Shown here: in pieces, positions 1 through 6,290 of the stretch | Numbering within the stretch: the first letter of the stretch is position 1 | Layout of the letters: the number at the start of each line of letters is the position of its first letter | Assembly (NCBI GenBank): GCA_020444775.1 | Contig: JAGRHX010000220.1 | Coordinates: 1-8,266 of the forward strand | Source: Gammaproteobacteria bacterium | GTDB lineage: Bacteria > Pseudomonadota > Gammaproteobacteria > HK1 | DNA length: 8,266 nucleotides | Direction of reading: 5' to 3' | Position numbers and translations under genes: made by a program | Notes under the pieces: model-generated | Seen by the model: only the letters and a program-made list of their open reading frames with translations | Told to the model about the DNA's origin: nothing | Database searches by the model: none

Positions 1-998
1 TTCTGAATGCGCCCCGGCATGCCGAAATGGCTGTGGGGAATGAGATTCATTTCCGTCAGCATGGCGAGCATGCGCGACACGGCGAACACGCTGGCTAGCA
101 ACCCGGACGCTGTTGCAATGATCGCAATCGCCACTGTAAACGCGACGCCAAATTGCCCGAGCGCCGGGCGCGCTGCTTCGGCGAGAGAATAGTCTTTTGC
201 GGCGACCAGTTCATCAATTGTCAACGACGACCCAACGGCGAACGCAACCGCCATGTAAACAGCGAGACAAGTTCCCAGCGAGATCATGATTGCGCGCCCG
301 ACATTGCGGTTCGGGTTTTTGACCTCATCGCCGCTGTTTGTTATCGTCGTGAAGCCCTTGTAAGCGAGGATCGCCAACGCTACGCCGGCCAGAAACCCGG
401 TGAAAGAAGAGTCAGAATTCTGGGAAGCGCTCGCCGCTTCGAACGAAAATCCCGACGCCCAAAGTCCGGCGCCGGCGAAGGCCAAAATGCCGCCGACCTT
501 GAGAACGGCCGTGATTTTCGAAACCGCTCCAATGTATTTATTGCCGGCCAGATTGATCAGAAATGCAAAGACAATGAGCCCGACAGCGAGGACCGGAACC
601 AGCGTTGTGCTATTTTCAACGTCGAAAAGCTGCAGCGTGTAGGTTCCGAACGTGCGGGCAACCAGGCTTTCGTTGATAACCATTGAAAACGCCATCAACA
701 GGGCGCACGCCCCGGTAACAGCCGACTGCCCATAGGCCTTGTGCAAAATCATCGCGATGCCGCCGGCCGACGGATATTTGTTCGACATCTTGATGTAAGT
801 GTAGGCGCTAAAGGCGCTGATGATGGCGGCGAGCAGGAACGCCGCCGGGAACCAAGGACCGGCATACTCCGCCACCTGACCGGTCAGGGCGAAAATGCCG
901 GCGCCGATCATGACGCCGGTTCCCATGGCGACCGAGCCGGCGAGCGTTAGGCTTTCCTCTCGATATTGGTCTCCGTGTTGTGAGTCACTCGGCGTCAT
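1..998 (-). CDS. APC-family amino acid permease, C-terminus cut by window edge
   Basis: This integral membrane transporter of the amino acid-polyamine-organocation superfamily probably imports or exchanges an amino acid; the substrate cannot be read from sequence. The visible 332 residues are almost all hydrophobic helices. Family marks are the unwound first helix with GVMIGAGIF at residues 28-36, YPSAGG at 75-80 after helix 2, and the cytoplasmic loop GFTTITNSGDEVKNPNRN at about 215-232, which resembles the usual GF..ITN..EEVKNP segment. The reading frame is open to position 1, where it breaks off after GMPGRIQ; about 100 further residues would be normal for the family. The ATG at 998-996 is preceded by GGGGAG (1012-1007) with an 8-base spacer. 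It overlaps the stop of the channel gene by ATGA, so the two are probably translated together. By eye the gene uses more A/T-ending codons than the operon to its right. Family is secure; substrate unknown. Confidence 0.93.
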   Translation of the reverse strand, partial: MTPSDSQHGDQYREESLTLAGSVAMGTGVMIGAGIFALTGQVAEYAGPWFPAAFLLAAIISAFSAYTYIKMSNKYPSAGGIAMILHKAYGQSAVTGACALLMAFSMVINESLVARTFGTYTLQLFDVENSTTLVPVLAVGLIVFAFLINLAGNKYIGAVSKITAVLKVGGILAFAGAGLWASGFSFEAASASQNSDSSFTGFLAGVALAILAYKGFTTITNSGDEVKNPNRNVGRAIMISLGTCLAVYMAVAFAVGSSLTIDELVAAKDYSLAEAARPALGQFGVAFTVAIAIIATASGLLASVFAVSRMLAMLTEMNLIPHSHFGMPGRIQ

Positions 999-1453
999 TC
1001 GTGGTGCTCCCCGGATATTGCGTTTCTATCTTTGAACATGCGATGCATCGCGGCGAAGATGAATGACGCGGACCAGGCGATGTACAGCAGCCCACTCAGT
1101 CCTTCCGTAGCGGCTATGAACCGCAGATGCCCAGTGGGCAGAATGTCACCGAAGCCGATGGTCGTGTACATGACAGCAGAGGCGTAGAAATGGCCGAGCG
1201 GACCATCAGCCCGGTCGCCGGAGAGTGTGCCGATGCCGAAAACATGCCACGCAACATAGTACGCTGCCGCATAAGCAACTATGTCGAAGAGGTGGCTGGC
1301 GTAGATACCGAGCATGAGACAGAAGAAGCGGTGCCACGTGAAGCGGTCTGGATTCAACTTGAAGCGAGCCACGATCACGAAAAAAGCAAGGCGCACGCCA
1401 GTCGTTAGTAGCACAAGAAGCACACTGAGTCCTATCGCGAGTATCACAGGCAC
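995..1453 (-). CDS. small potassium-channel-like membrane protein (Ion_trans_2 type)
   Basis: This 152-residue membrane protein has a K+-channel pore. Numbering from the GTG at 1453, there is a first hydrophobic helix at about 2-26, a second at about 43-73, then a pore loop ending in the selectivity-filter sequence TTIGFGD at 97-103, and a last helix at about 114-134, followed by a short charged tail. TIGFG is a standard K+ filter variant, so potassium passage is a good inference. No ligand-binding (RCK/TrkA) domain follows, so any gating must be intrinsic or come from a partner. Three starts are possible in frame: TTG at 1468, GTG at 1453 and GTG at 1447. A GGAG at 1461-1458 favours one of the two GTGs (spacers 4 and 10 bases). 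The stop overlaps the ATG of the permease (ATGA), suggesting linked production of channel and permease. Function as a channel is likely; exact start is uncertain. Confidence 0.84.
   Translation of the reverse strand: MPVILAIGLSVLLVLLTTGVRLAFFVIVARFKLNPDRFTWHRFFCLMLGIYASHLFDIVAYAAAYYVAWHVFGIGTLSGDRADGPLGHFYASAVMYTTIGFGDILPTGHLRFIAATEGLSGLLYIAWSASFIFAAMHRMFKDRNAISGEHHE
1007..1012 (-). promoter_or_regulatory. ribosome binding site of the APC permease
   Basis: GGGGAG on the minus strand lies 8 bases before the ATG at 998. It sits inside the 3' end of the channel gene, so the permease has its own ribosome entry as well as the ATGA overlap. It supports 998 as the real start rather than an internal codon. 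Confidence 0.6.
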
Positions 1454-1583
1454 TGTTCTCCGAAACAAACCGCCATCAGCTCAATCATCGTTTGCACCTC
1501 GCGCTCTTCTGGCGACCCTAGACACTGGACAGGTAGAAAAGACAAAGAAACTAATGGAGTCCCCACCTGCGATAGGCTTAGCC
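1454..1583. other. intergenic gap between the GAPDH homologue and the channel gene
   Basis: This is the only sizeable non-coding stretch in the window (about 115-130 bases, depending on the channel start). It is visibly less GC-rich than the operon to its right: a hand count of 1501-1560 gives 29 G/C in 60. On the minus strand just after the GAPDH stop there is only a 5-base palindrome (AGGCT/AGCCT) with no loop to speak of and no following T-run, so no credible intrinsic terminator. A TTGTCT, 17 bases, TCTAGG arrangement is too weak to call a promoter. A 14-codon ORF lies at 1488-1444 (see findings). Whether the channel and permease are co-transcribed with the upstream genes stays open. Confidence 0.55.
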
Positions 1584-2636
1584 TTATCTTTGGTCGGGTG
1601 GTAAAAACTCGTGCACGATGCCGAGGGACTGATCTGTTGCTGCAATGGACTGATGCGCATCTCGAACAGTGGCGGTCAATGCACGAATGGCGTCGATTGT
1701 CTCCGGAACCACGATCGCCTGATTATCCACCTGATATGTCAGGTACGCTTCGTCGCCCTGCACGCTGAGCACATCCTCCCAGACTGCCACCTCCCACATA
1801 TCGCCGCGCGACCGCCCGAGGTCGTGCATGAGTTCCACCGTGCTGTTGAGTGCCACGATGCCGTCGTGCATTCGAATGAAGGCGATGCGCGGCGCAGCGC
1901 GCAACGCCGCGAGCAGATCATCGCGCGATGTGCCCGGAGTGAGCCTGAGTGTCCAGTAGTGGTTGTGGGTCTGGGTGTGAGAGGCCTTCGCGGCCATGGT
2001 GACCAAATCCAGTTCGGGTCTGACGCTCTGGGCATCCGGCCCCTGGTGGCTCGGTATGTGAGCTTCAGGAACGATCGTGTTCATGATGCCGGAGTGATCG
2101 GCTTCCCATGGATCGGTGGCACGACGAATTAGGACGCCGCGGGCGCTGACGAGCAGGCCCGCGTCCTGGATCGCTCCAAGCACCCGCACGATGCTCGTCG
2201 TGTTGCGCGAGACCACGCGGGTAGCGTCGCGGCCGATTGCGGATTCGTAGTTCGCCTGGGCCACGAACGAGTGGCCAGTGAGGGAGTGCTTCTCGCCGCC
2301 CTGGAACACAGCCTTCACGCCGGACGATCGGTATCGTTCGAGGTTTCCAGAGGCAACGCTTTTCGGCGTGCAATCGACCACGACGTCAGCCTTGCCCAGC
2401 AGATCCTCGATTGTCCCTTCTGGCCGGATCCCGGCGTCGCGCATGGCATGGAGACTTTCTTCCGTGCCGGCGAACACACTGGTAGCCCCGGCAACCGCGG
2501 CTTTGACGCGGTAGTCCGTCGCCACATCCGCAACACCCGCAAGCTCCATGTCCGACTGGAGCTGTACGGCGGCAGCGACTCGCTTTCCAATGACGCCGTA
2601 CCCGTTGACGGCGACCCTAATGCTCCCCTGAATCAT
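1584..2636 (-). CDS. type II (archaeal-type) glyceraldehyde-3-phosphate dehydrogenase homologue lacking the catalytic cysteine
   Basis: This 350-residue soluble protein is similar in length to archaeal GAPDHs, which oxidise glyceraldehyde 3-phosphate with phosphate and NAD(P)+ to 1,3-bisphosphoglycerate. Visible marks are the Rossmann nucleotide-binding loop NGYGVIGKR at 11-19, the phosphate-site region RRATDPWEA at 171-179, PSHQGPD at 195-201 (often PSHHGPD), the THNH histidines at 223-226 matching the MHQH segment, and the C-terminal LGRSRGDMWEVAVW at 273-286. The family nucleophile lies in SCNTT; here the motif reads SRNTT with Arg144 (codon CGC, 2207-2205). A normal thioester mechanism is therefore unlikely, so the substrate or the activity may have changed. 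The frame is open 45 bases further upstream to 2681, but the ATG at 2636 has a strong AAGGAGG 7 bases before it and overlaps the MFS stop as ATGA, which decides the start. Family assignment is firm; enzymatic activity is doubtful. Confidence 0.9.
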   Translation of the reverse strand: MIQGSIRVAVNGYGVIGKRVAAAVQLQSDMELAGVADVATDYRVKAAVAGATSVFAGTEESLHAMRDAGIRPEGTIEDLLGKADVVVDCTPKSVASGNLERYRSSGVKAVFQGGEKHSLTGHSFVAQANYESAIGRDATRVVSRNTTSIVRVLGAIQDAGLLVSARGVLIRRATDPWEADHSGIMNTIVPEAHIPSHQGPDAQSVRPELDLVTMAAKASHTQTHNHYWTLRLTPGTSRDDLLAALRAAPRIAFIRMHDGIVALNSTVELMHDLGRSRGDMWEVAVWEDVLSVQGDEAYLTYQVDNQAIVVPETIDAIRALTATVRDAHQSIAATDQSLGIVHEFLPPDQR

Positions 2637-3862
2637 TCTTTTTCCTCCTTCAATCGGTTTTGGCTTGATCGACGATGCCACAGCATCCAGGCCGCGGTAG
2701 GCAATATCATGACGCTGGCCGCATAGAACGGCGCCGCGTCATCCCATATGAACAGGGCGCTTGCGGCCAACGGTCCGGCCACCTGGCCGAGATACGTCGC
2801 GGACCCAACGAGACCGGCGGCCGTTCCCGCTGCGCCCGGGGTGTCCCTTGCTGACAGCGAGAGAAGGCTCGGCGCGACGATCGCGGAGCCCATGACGAAG
2901 ATGCCGACGGCAACGGCCGCGAGCCCGAGTGCAGGCACCAACGGGAACGCCGCAAGGCCAACACCCATGGCGCCGAATCCCATTCCGACCTGCATCCATT
3001 CGCCCCATCGGCGCGCCAGAAACCAGATAGCTCCCAACTGAACGGACGCGGTGATCAGCCCGCATAGCGCGAAGGCGACACCGATTCCGCCAGGCCCAAG
3101 GCGAAACCGTGCATCGGCGTAAAGCGCGAAGGCGGTCATGAATAGTGCCATCGCGACCTGACTCACGAAGACGAGGGCCAAGATCCCGCGGATACGGAGG
3201 CCCACGACCGTCCAGCCTGTACCCTCGTCGCGTTCGTCCCTCTGACTCGCCGTGCAACGATCGGTGCGCCATCGCAGCACGATGGCAACCATCAGTGCCG
3301 ACATGACTGCCAGTGCGAGGAACGGTGCCGCGAAGCTCTCAAGGGCAATGCGCCCGAACGGTGTATCCCACATCCACGACTGACGCGTCGAGAGCCCCCC
3401 AAGGATAGGGCCGGCGACGACGCCGAGCGCCGCGGCGGCGCTGAGCCAGGCCATCCCTTGAGCGTGGAGACGTTCCGGCAACGAGTCGGCGACGGCACCT
3501 GCCGCGATCGGAAACATGGCCCCCGAGAAGGCGCCTCCGAGAATCCGCCCTGCATAGAGGAGGGGCAGACTTGTCGCCAAGCCGCAAAGAACCTGCGATG
3601 CGCCGAAGCCGGTAAGACTCCAGAGCAGGGCGATCCGCCTCCCGTGCCGATCGGACCATCGCCCCCACACCGGCGCCGCCATGAACTGCGCGAGCGCATA
3701 TAGGCCTGTAAGCGCGCCGACATGAAATGCGGTGGAGTCCGGCGACAGTGTCTCACCGGGGACATCACGCCCGAGACGCGATGGCAGCACAGCCAGAGTG
3801 ACACTGAACCCAAGCATCACGAGAAACAGAGAGCCGAATGTGATGGCCAGTGTACGGTTCAC
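2633..3862 (-). CDS. MFS transporter of the drug/H+ antiporter (DHA1-like) type
   Basis: This 409-residue protein has about 12 hydrophobic helices in two halves, separated by a hydrophilic loop at about 198-218 (charged, RTDRCTASQRDERDEG). The loop between helices 2 and 3 carries the MFS signature GRWSDRHGRR at 67-76 (motif A). Helix 5 contains GVVAGPILGG at 147-156, which matches the antiporter motif C, so export against a proton gradient is more likely than import. The N-terminal PSRLG following helix 1 and RILGGAFSGAMFP at 106-118 fit TetA/MdtG-like proteins. The substrate is unknown; the operon context would allow a nucleoside, base or sugar derivative, but that is a guess. The gene starts with GTG at 3862 with GGAG (3871-3868) 5 bases before it. 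It overlaps the upstream gene by GTGA and the downstream GAPDH homologue by ATGA, so it is translationally linked on both sides. Confidence 0.92.
   Translation of the reverse strand: MNRTLAITFGSLFLVMLGFSVTLAVLPSRLGRDVPGETLSPDSTAFHVGALTGLYALAQFMAAPVWGRWSDRHGRRIALLWSLTGFGASQVLCGLATSLPLLYAGRILGGAFSGAMFPIAAGAVADSLPERLHAQGMAWLSAAAALGVVAGPILGGLSTRQSWMWDTPFGRIALESFAAPFLALAVMSALMVAIVLRWRTDRCTASQRDERDEGTGWTVVGLRIRGILALVFVSQVAMALFMTAFALYADARFRLGPGGIGVAFALCGLITASVQLGAIWFLARRWGEWMQVGMGFGAMGVGLAAFPLVPALGLAAVAVGIFVMGSAIVAPSLLSLSARDTPGAAGTAAGLVGSATYLGQVAGPLAASALFIWDDAAPFYAASVMILPTAAWMLWHRRSSQNRLKEEKE
2644..2650 (-). promoter_or_regulatory. strong ribosome binding site of the GAPDH homologue
   Basis: AAGGAGG on the minus strand, 7 bases before the ATG at 2636, is the best Shine-Dalgarno match in the window. 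It decides the start of the GAPDH homologue over the upstream in-frame codon at 2681. It lies within the last codons of the MFS gene, so the protein may be made in larger amounts than coupling alone would give. Confidence 0.75.
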
Positions 3863-4680
3863 TCTTGCTCCGACTCAGCTGATGACTGCTCATTCTTGCG
3901 TTCCGCGCTGATGGTCAGGCGAGCGGGATGCCCGTACCACTCTCTGCGGCCGCCGCCATACTTCGCTTCGAGAGTGGCGACCACATCCGACATGGCCCCA
4001 TCCGCGGGCACCCAACCACCATCAATATCGGGGAAGTCGATGCGGCAGTTGTCACACTTCTTGCCGTCGTAGAATCGAATCGGGCACCAGAATGACTCGA
4101 CATTGCGCAGCATCTCCCCGCCCAGGGCGTAGATACCTGTCATCCAATCACAGTAGAGGCACCAGATGAGGTCATGCCCGACGAGCCCCTCGAACTTGTG
4201 ACGTGACACGCTGATCCACTGGCCATGCCGATACCGCGGGAACCCCAACAGCAAGCGGAGAAGTGGGTAGATCAATATCTCCCCAAAACGGATAATCCAG
4301 AATACTGGCAGGGCGAGCAAGCTCACCCAGAGTGCGAGGTGATTCGGCGCTCGACCCACAGTACGGTTGAGAACCTTGACTATTCGAGGCCCGCGGGAGG
4401 CACGACGGTGAGTCGCTTCGTGCAAGATCACCCAGGATGTGAGCACGATTGTTTGGCCTGTCATCGCGCCTGCGAGCCCGAACCAGCCGCCTACTGCGAT
4501 GCCTACTGCCCACGGGATCCAAGTCAAGAGCGACACGACGATGTCGAGCAACGGTGCCTGTGATAGAGCATTCGCGATATGACGTCCCGCAGGTGGTACG
4601 CGAGGGGCTATCGTCAGGCCAAGAACGAACAGGCCCTCAATAGCCAAAGTCCAGATAAGTACTTGCAAACCAACATGCAT
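3859..4680 (-). CDS. unrecognised membrane protein with HEATH motif and five-cysteine segment
   Basis: I do not recognise this 273-residue protein. Numbering from the ATG at 4680, hydrophobic helices lie at about 3-25, 44-64, 66-86 and 113-145. The third helix ends directly in HEATHRR (87-93), which fits both the zinc-peptidase pattern HExxH and the first histidine box of fatty acid desaturase/hydroxylase proteins; the later boxes of the latter (HxxHH) are not seen. A soluble C-terminal part contains WCLYCDW at 173-179, FWCP at 198-201 and KKCDNC at 208-213, giving Cys174, 177, 199, 209 and 212, which could bind a metal or iron-sulfur cluster. His161 and His169 lie just before. The tail is charged. 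The frame is open to 4830, but GGAG at 4693-4690 favours 4680, 25 bases after the previous stop; ATGs at 4731 and 4695 lack a good site. The stop overlaps the MFS start (GTGA). A real gene; function unknown. Confidence 0.8.
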   Translation of the reverse strand: MHVGLQVLIWTLAIEGLFVLGLTIAPRVPPAGRHIANALSQAPLLDIVVSLLTWIPWAVGIAVGGWFGLAGAMTGQTIVLTSWVILHEATHRRASRGPRIVKVLNRTVGRAPNHLALWVSLLALPVFWIIRFGEILIYPLLRLLLGFPRYRHGQWISVSRHKFEGLVGHDLIWCLYCDWMTGIYALGGEMLRNVESFWCPIRFYDGKKCDNCRIDFPDIDGGWVPADGAMSDVVATLEAKYGGGRREWYGHPARLTISAERKNEQSSAESEQE

Positions 4681-4689
4681 CGAAGCTGT

Positions 4690-4693
4690 CTCC
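4690..4693 (-). promoter_or_regulatory. ribosome binding site favouring the 4680 start
   Basis: GGAG on the minus strand is 9 bases before the ATG at 4680. The other in-frame ATG codons (4731 and 4695) have no purine-rich site at a suitable distance, and the first would overlap the preceding gene by 26 bases. The match is short, so the choice of start is moderate only. Confidence 0.45.
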
Positions 4694-4705
4694 ATCGAAC
4701 CGAGA

Positions 4706-5338
4706 TCAGCCACGGTGTGCTTTCCATCGACCATGGCCCGACTTGAAGAGAGTGACGAGGAATCCGAACGCGGGATCCTTGAATTCGGCGTGACGCAGGA
4801 CATCCCAATTGGACGAGATGTACGACTCAAGATAGGTCGTGACAGTTTCCAGCAACACTATCGAGTAACGCGGGGAGCGCCCTTCGGGTGCGTGCGCTCC
4901 GAACGCGACGAGACGCGTGGTGTGCCCTGGTGAAGTCTCAGCCCGACCGTGCCGCACCAAGTCCTGGACCGTCGCGTCGACATCGGGTTGACGACAGCAT
5001 CCGAACCGAACGAGTACTGCGCGTAAGACGGCCGGATCGGTCGCCGCAGAGTTCAGCTCAGCGCGGCCCTCCTTTACCTCACCGATCAGCATGTCGGGCG
5101 CGTCTGGTGGAACACCGAGCGCGGGGTCGGGCGCGTCGATGACTGTGTCGCGTGTGCCGGATCGGCCTTCTCTAGGAACGAGGCGTCCGGCATGCGGAAA
5201 CCGAAACGCCAACACGTCGATATCCGTTGCTGTGCGGTGCCCGCCACGACGCATGGCCTCGATGACCGGGAACTCTGTGACCGTGAAATAGCCGTTGAGC
5301 CGAAGATATGTCTGAACGAGAGCAACTGCATTATCCAT
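4706..5338 (-). CDS. hypothetical protein with a possible PD-(D/E)xK nuclease-like core
   Basis: This 210-residue soluble protein is without a signal peptide or membrane helix. The N-terminus has VQTYLRLNGYFTVTEF at 8-23, a helix-plus-strand start seen in many nuclease-fold hypothetical proteins. It is followed by TATDIDVLAFRFP at 36-48 and DMLIGEVKEGRAELN at 82-96. An acidic residue on one strand (Asp39 or Asp41) followed by a Glu-x-Lys on the next (Glu87, Lys89) is the arrangement of the PD-(D/E)xK fold of restriction and repair nucleases. That is pattern recognition, not proof of cleavage activity. The ATG at 5338 has AAGGGAG (5353-5347) 8 bases upstream and overlaps the end of the PRPP synthetase gene by 8 bases (ATGGATAA), so I preferred it to the longer frame reaching 5371. 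It might act on nucleic acid to supply nucleotides for its neighbours, or might be a binding protein only. Confidence 0.72.
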   Translation of the reverse strand: MDNAVALVQTYLRLNGYFTVTEFPVIEAMRRGGHRTATDIDVLAFRFPHAGRLVPREGRSGTRDTVIDAPDPALGVPPDAPDMLIGEVKEGRAELNSAATDPAVLRAVLVRFGCCRQPDVDATVQDLVRHGRAETSPGHTTRLVAFGAHAPEGRSPRYSIVLLETVTTYLESYISSNWDVLRHAEFKDPAFGFLVTLFKSGHGRWKAHRG

Positions 5339-6290
5339 TCTCGTTGCTCCCTTCGTGAGTGCCCCGCCCACTTCGCGTTGATGGGGGACAGCAGGAGGCG
5401 GTAGACCAGTTCAGCGTCTGCAACTGGCTCGCGATGATGCGCGTGAGGTCGAGCGCGTTCGATGGGTGAGGGATTGTGTTGCAGGATACGATCCGGCTCA
5501 CCCCCGCGGCTTCGAGCTGTGGATAGGCATCGCCGGCAAAGATCGCGTGTACTGCGACACAGACCGGGGGCGACATGCCGGCACGTCGGAGGTGGCCCAC
5601 GGTCTCGATCATCGTGTGCGCGGTCGAGGCGATGTCGTCCACCAGCACGGGCGTGTGACCGGACCAACGCTCCACATCAGGAATGGATACCTCGACATCG
5701 CGATCCCCTCGCCGGGTTTTCCGAAGGACGATGTGCGGAGCGTCGGCCCGCTTGGCCACTTCCGCAACCCACTGCTCGCTTTCGGCGTCGGGACCAACCA
5801 GCAGCGGCTTCGCGATCTCGCGACGGATCCAGTCCGCGACGGTCGGTGCGGCGTGCACAATGGCGGCGGGAATGCGGTAGATTTCATTCAGCGAACTGCG
5901 CCGGTGCAGGTGAGGATCCACCGTCACAATCGCGTCGACGATGCACGAGAGCACGCTCGCAAAGTAGGCGCTGCTGACGGCCTCGCCCGGGCGGAATCGT
6001 TTGTCCTGGCGCATGTACGCTAGGTAAGGCGCGATGAGGCCTACGCGTGAAGCGCCGAGATCCTTGGCCGTCTCCGCCGTGATCATCAGAGGTACGAACT
6101 TTGGGTCGGGGCGATCCAGTGTGCAGACGATCCAAATCGTCTTGCTGGTGACATCGGTTTCAAAGCGTACGTATGTCTCGTCATCCGGAAAGTGGTGGAA
6201 CTTGACCTGCCCGACATCTGCTCGCAACAGGCGCGCCAGCGACGCGGTGATGCGTTCATTCCCTGGGAGGGGGACAAGAACAGTGCTCAT
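5331..6290 (-). CDS. prs: ribose-phosphate pyrophosphokinase (PRPP synthetase)
   Basis: This cytosolic 319-residue enzyme family transfers pyrophosphate from ATP to ribose 5-phosphate, giving PRPP and AMP. Diagnostic parts are FPDDETYVRF at 34-43, the ATP-site segment PYLAYMRQDKRF at 88-99, DPHLHR at 125-130 with the metal/ATP histidines 127 and 129, the flexible catalytic loop around RKTRRGD at 190-196, and the ribose-phosphate loop VLVDDIASTAHTM at 215-227. The loop departs from the common DDxxxTGGT form: the usual glycines are Ala224 and His225. About 25 residues after 293 (Cys- and Ser/Thr-rich) look like an unconserved tail. The ATG at 6290 has AGGAGA (6302-6297) 6 bases upstream and overlaps the phosphorylase stop as ATGA. 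Tight pairing with an AMP-phosphorylase-type enzyme suggests a dedicated role in nucleotide turnover, with AMP as the shared metabolite, rather than the housekeeping PRPP supply; that is inference. Confidence 0.92.
   Translation of the reverse strand: MSTVLVPLPGNERITASLARLLRADVGQVKFHHFPDDETYVRFETDVTSKTIWIVCTLDRPDPKFVPLMITAETAKDLGASRVGLIAPYLAYMRQDKRFRPGEAVSSAYFASVLSCIVDAIVTVDPHLHRRSSLNEIYRIPAAIVHAAPTVADWIRREIAKPLLVGPDAESEQWVAEVAKRADAPHIVLRKTRRGDRDVEVSIPDVERWSGHTPVLVDDIASTAHTMIETVGHLRRAGMSPPVCVAVHAIFAGDAYPQLEAAGVSRIVSCNTIPHPSNALDLTRIIASQLQTLNWSTASCCPPSTRSGRGTHEGSNENG

Noticed and set aside
153..686. Plus-strand ORF of 177 codons
   Set aside because: It lies opposite the APC permease, whose translation shows clear family motifs and membrane helices. 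The plus-strand product is Arg/Asp-rich with no recognisable domain, as expected of an antisense frame in GC-rich DNA.
1515..1545. TTGTCT / TCTAGG with 17-base spacing as a promoter for the channel gene
   Set aside because: It matches the sigma-70 boxes at only 4 and 3 of 6 positions. This is within chance for a region of this size.
1571..1588. Inverted repeat near the GAPDH stop as a terminator
   Set aside because: The perfect part is only 5 bases per arm with a 1-base centre, and no T-run follows on the minus strand, so it is not a credible hairpin terminator.
2739..3813. Long alternative minus-strand frames inside the MFS gene (to 177 codons)
   Set aside because: They are Arg/Gly/Ser-rich shadow frames; the MFS frame has the correct helices and motifs A and C and fits both junctions.
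5331..5410. Frameshift at the end of the PRPP synthetase as the cause of its unusual tail
   Set aside because: The tail looks unconserved, but the conserved core ends before it, the stop overlaps the next gene with its own good ribosome site, and no other frame restores a recognisable PRPP synthetase end.
5462..6023. Two plus-strand ORFs of 171 and 185 codons opposite the PRPP synthetase
   Set aside because: They are low-complexity, Arg-rich or motif-free and lie wholly opposite a well-supported conserved gene.
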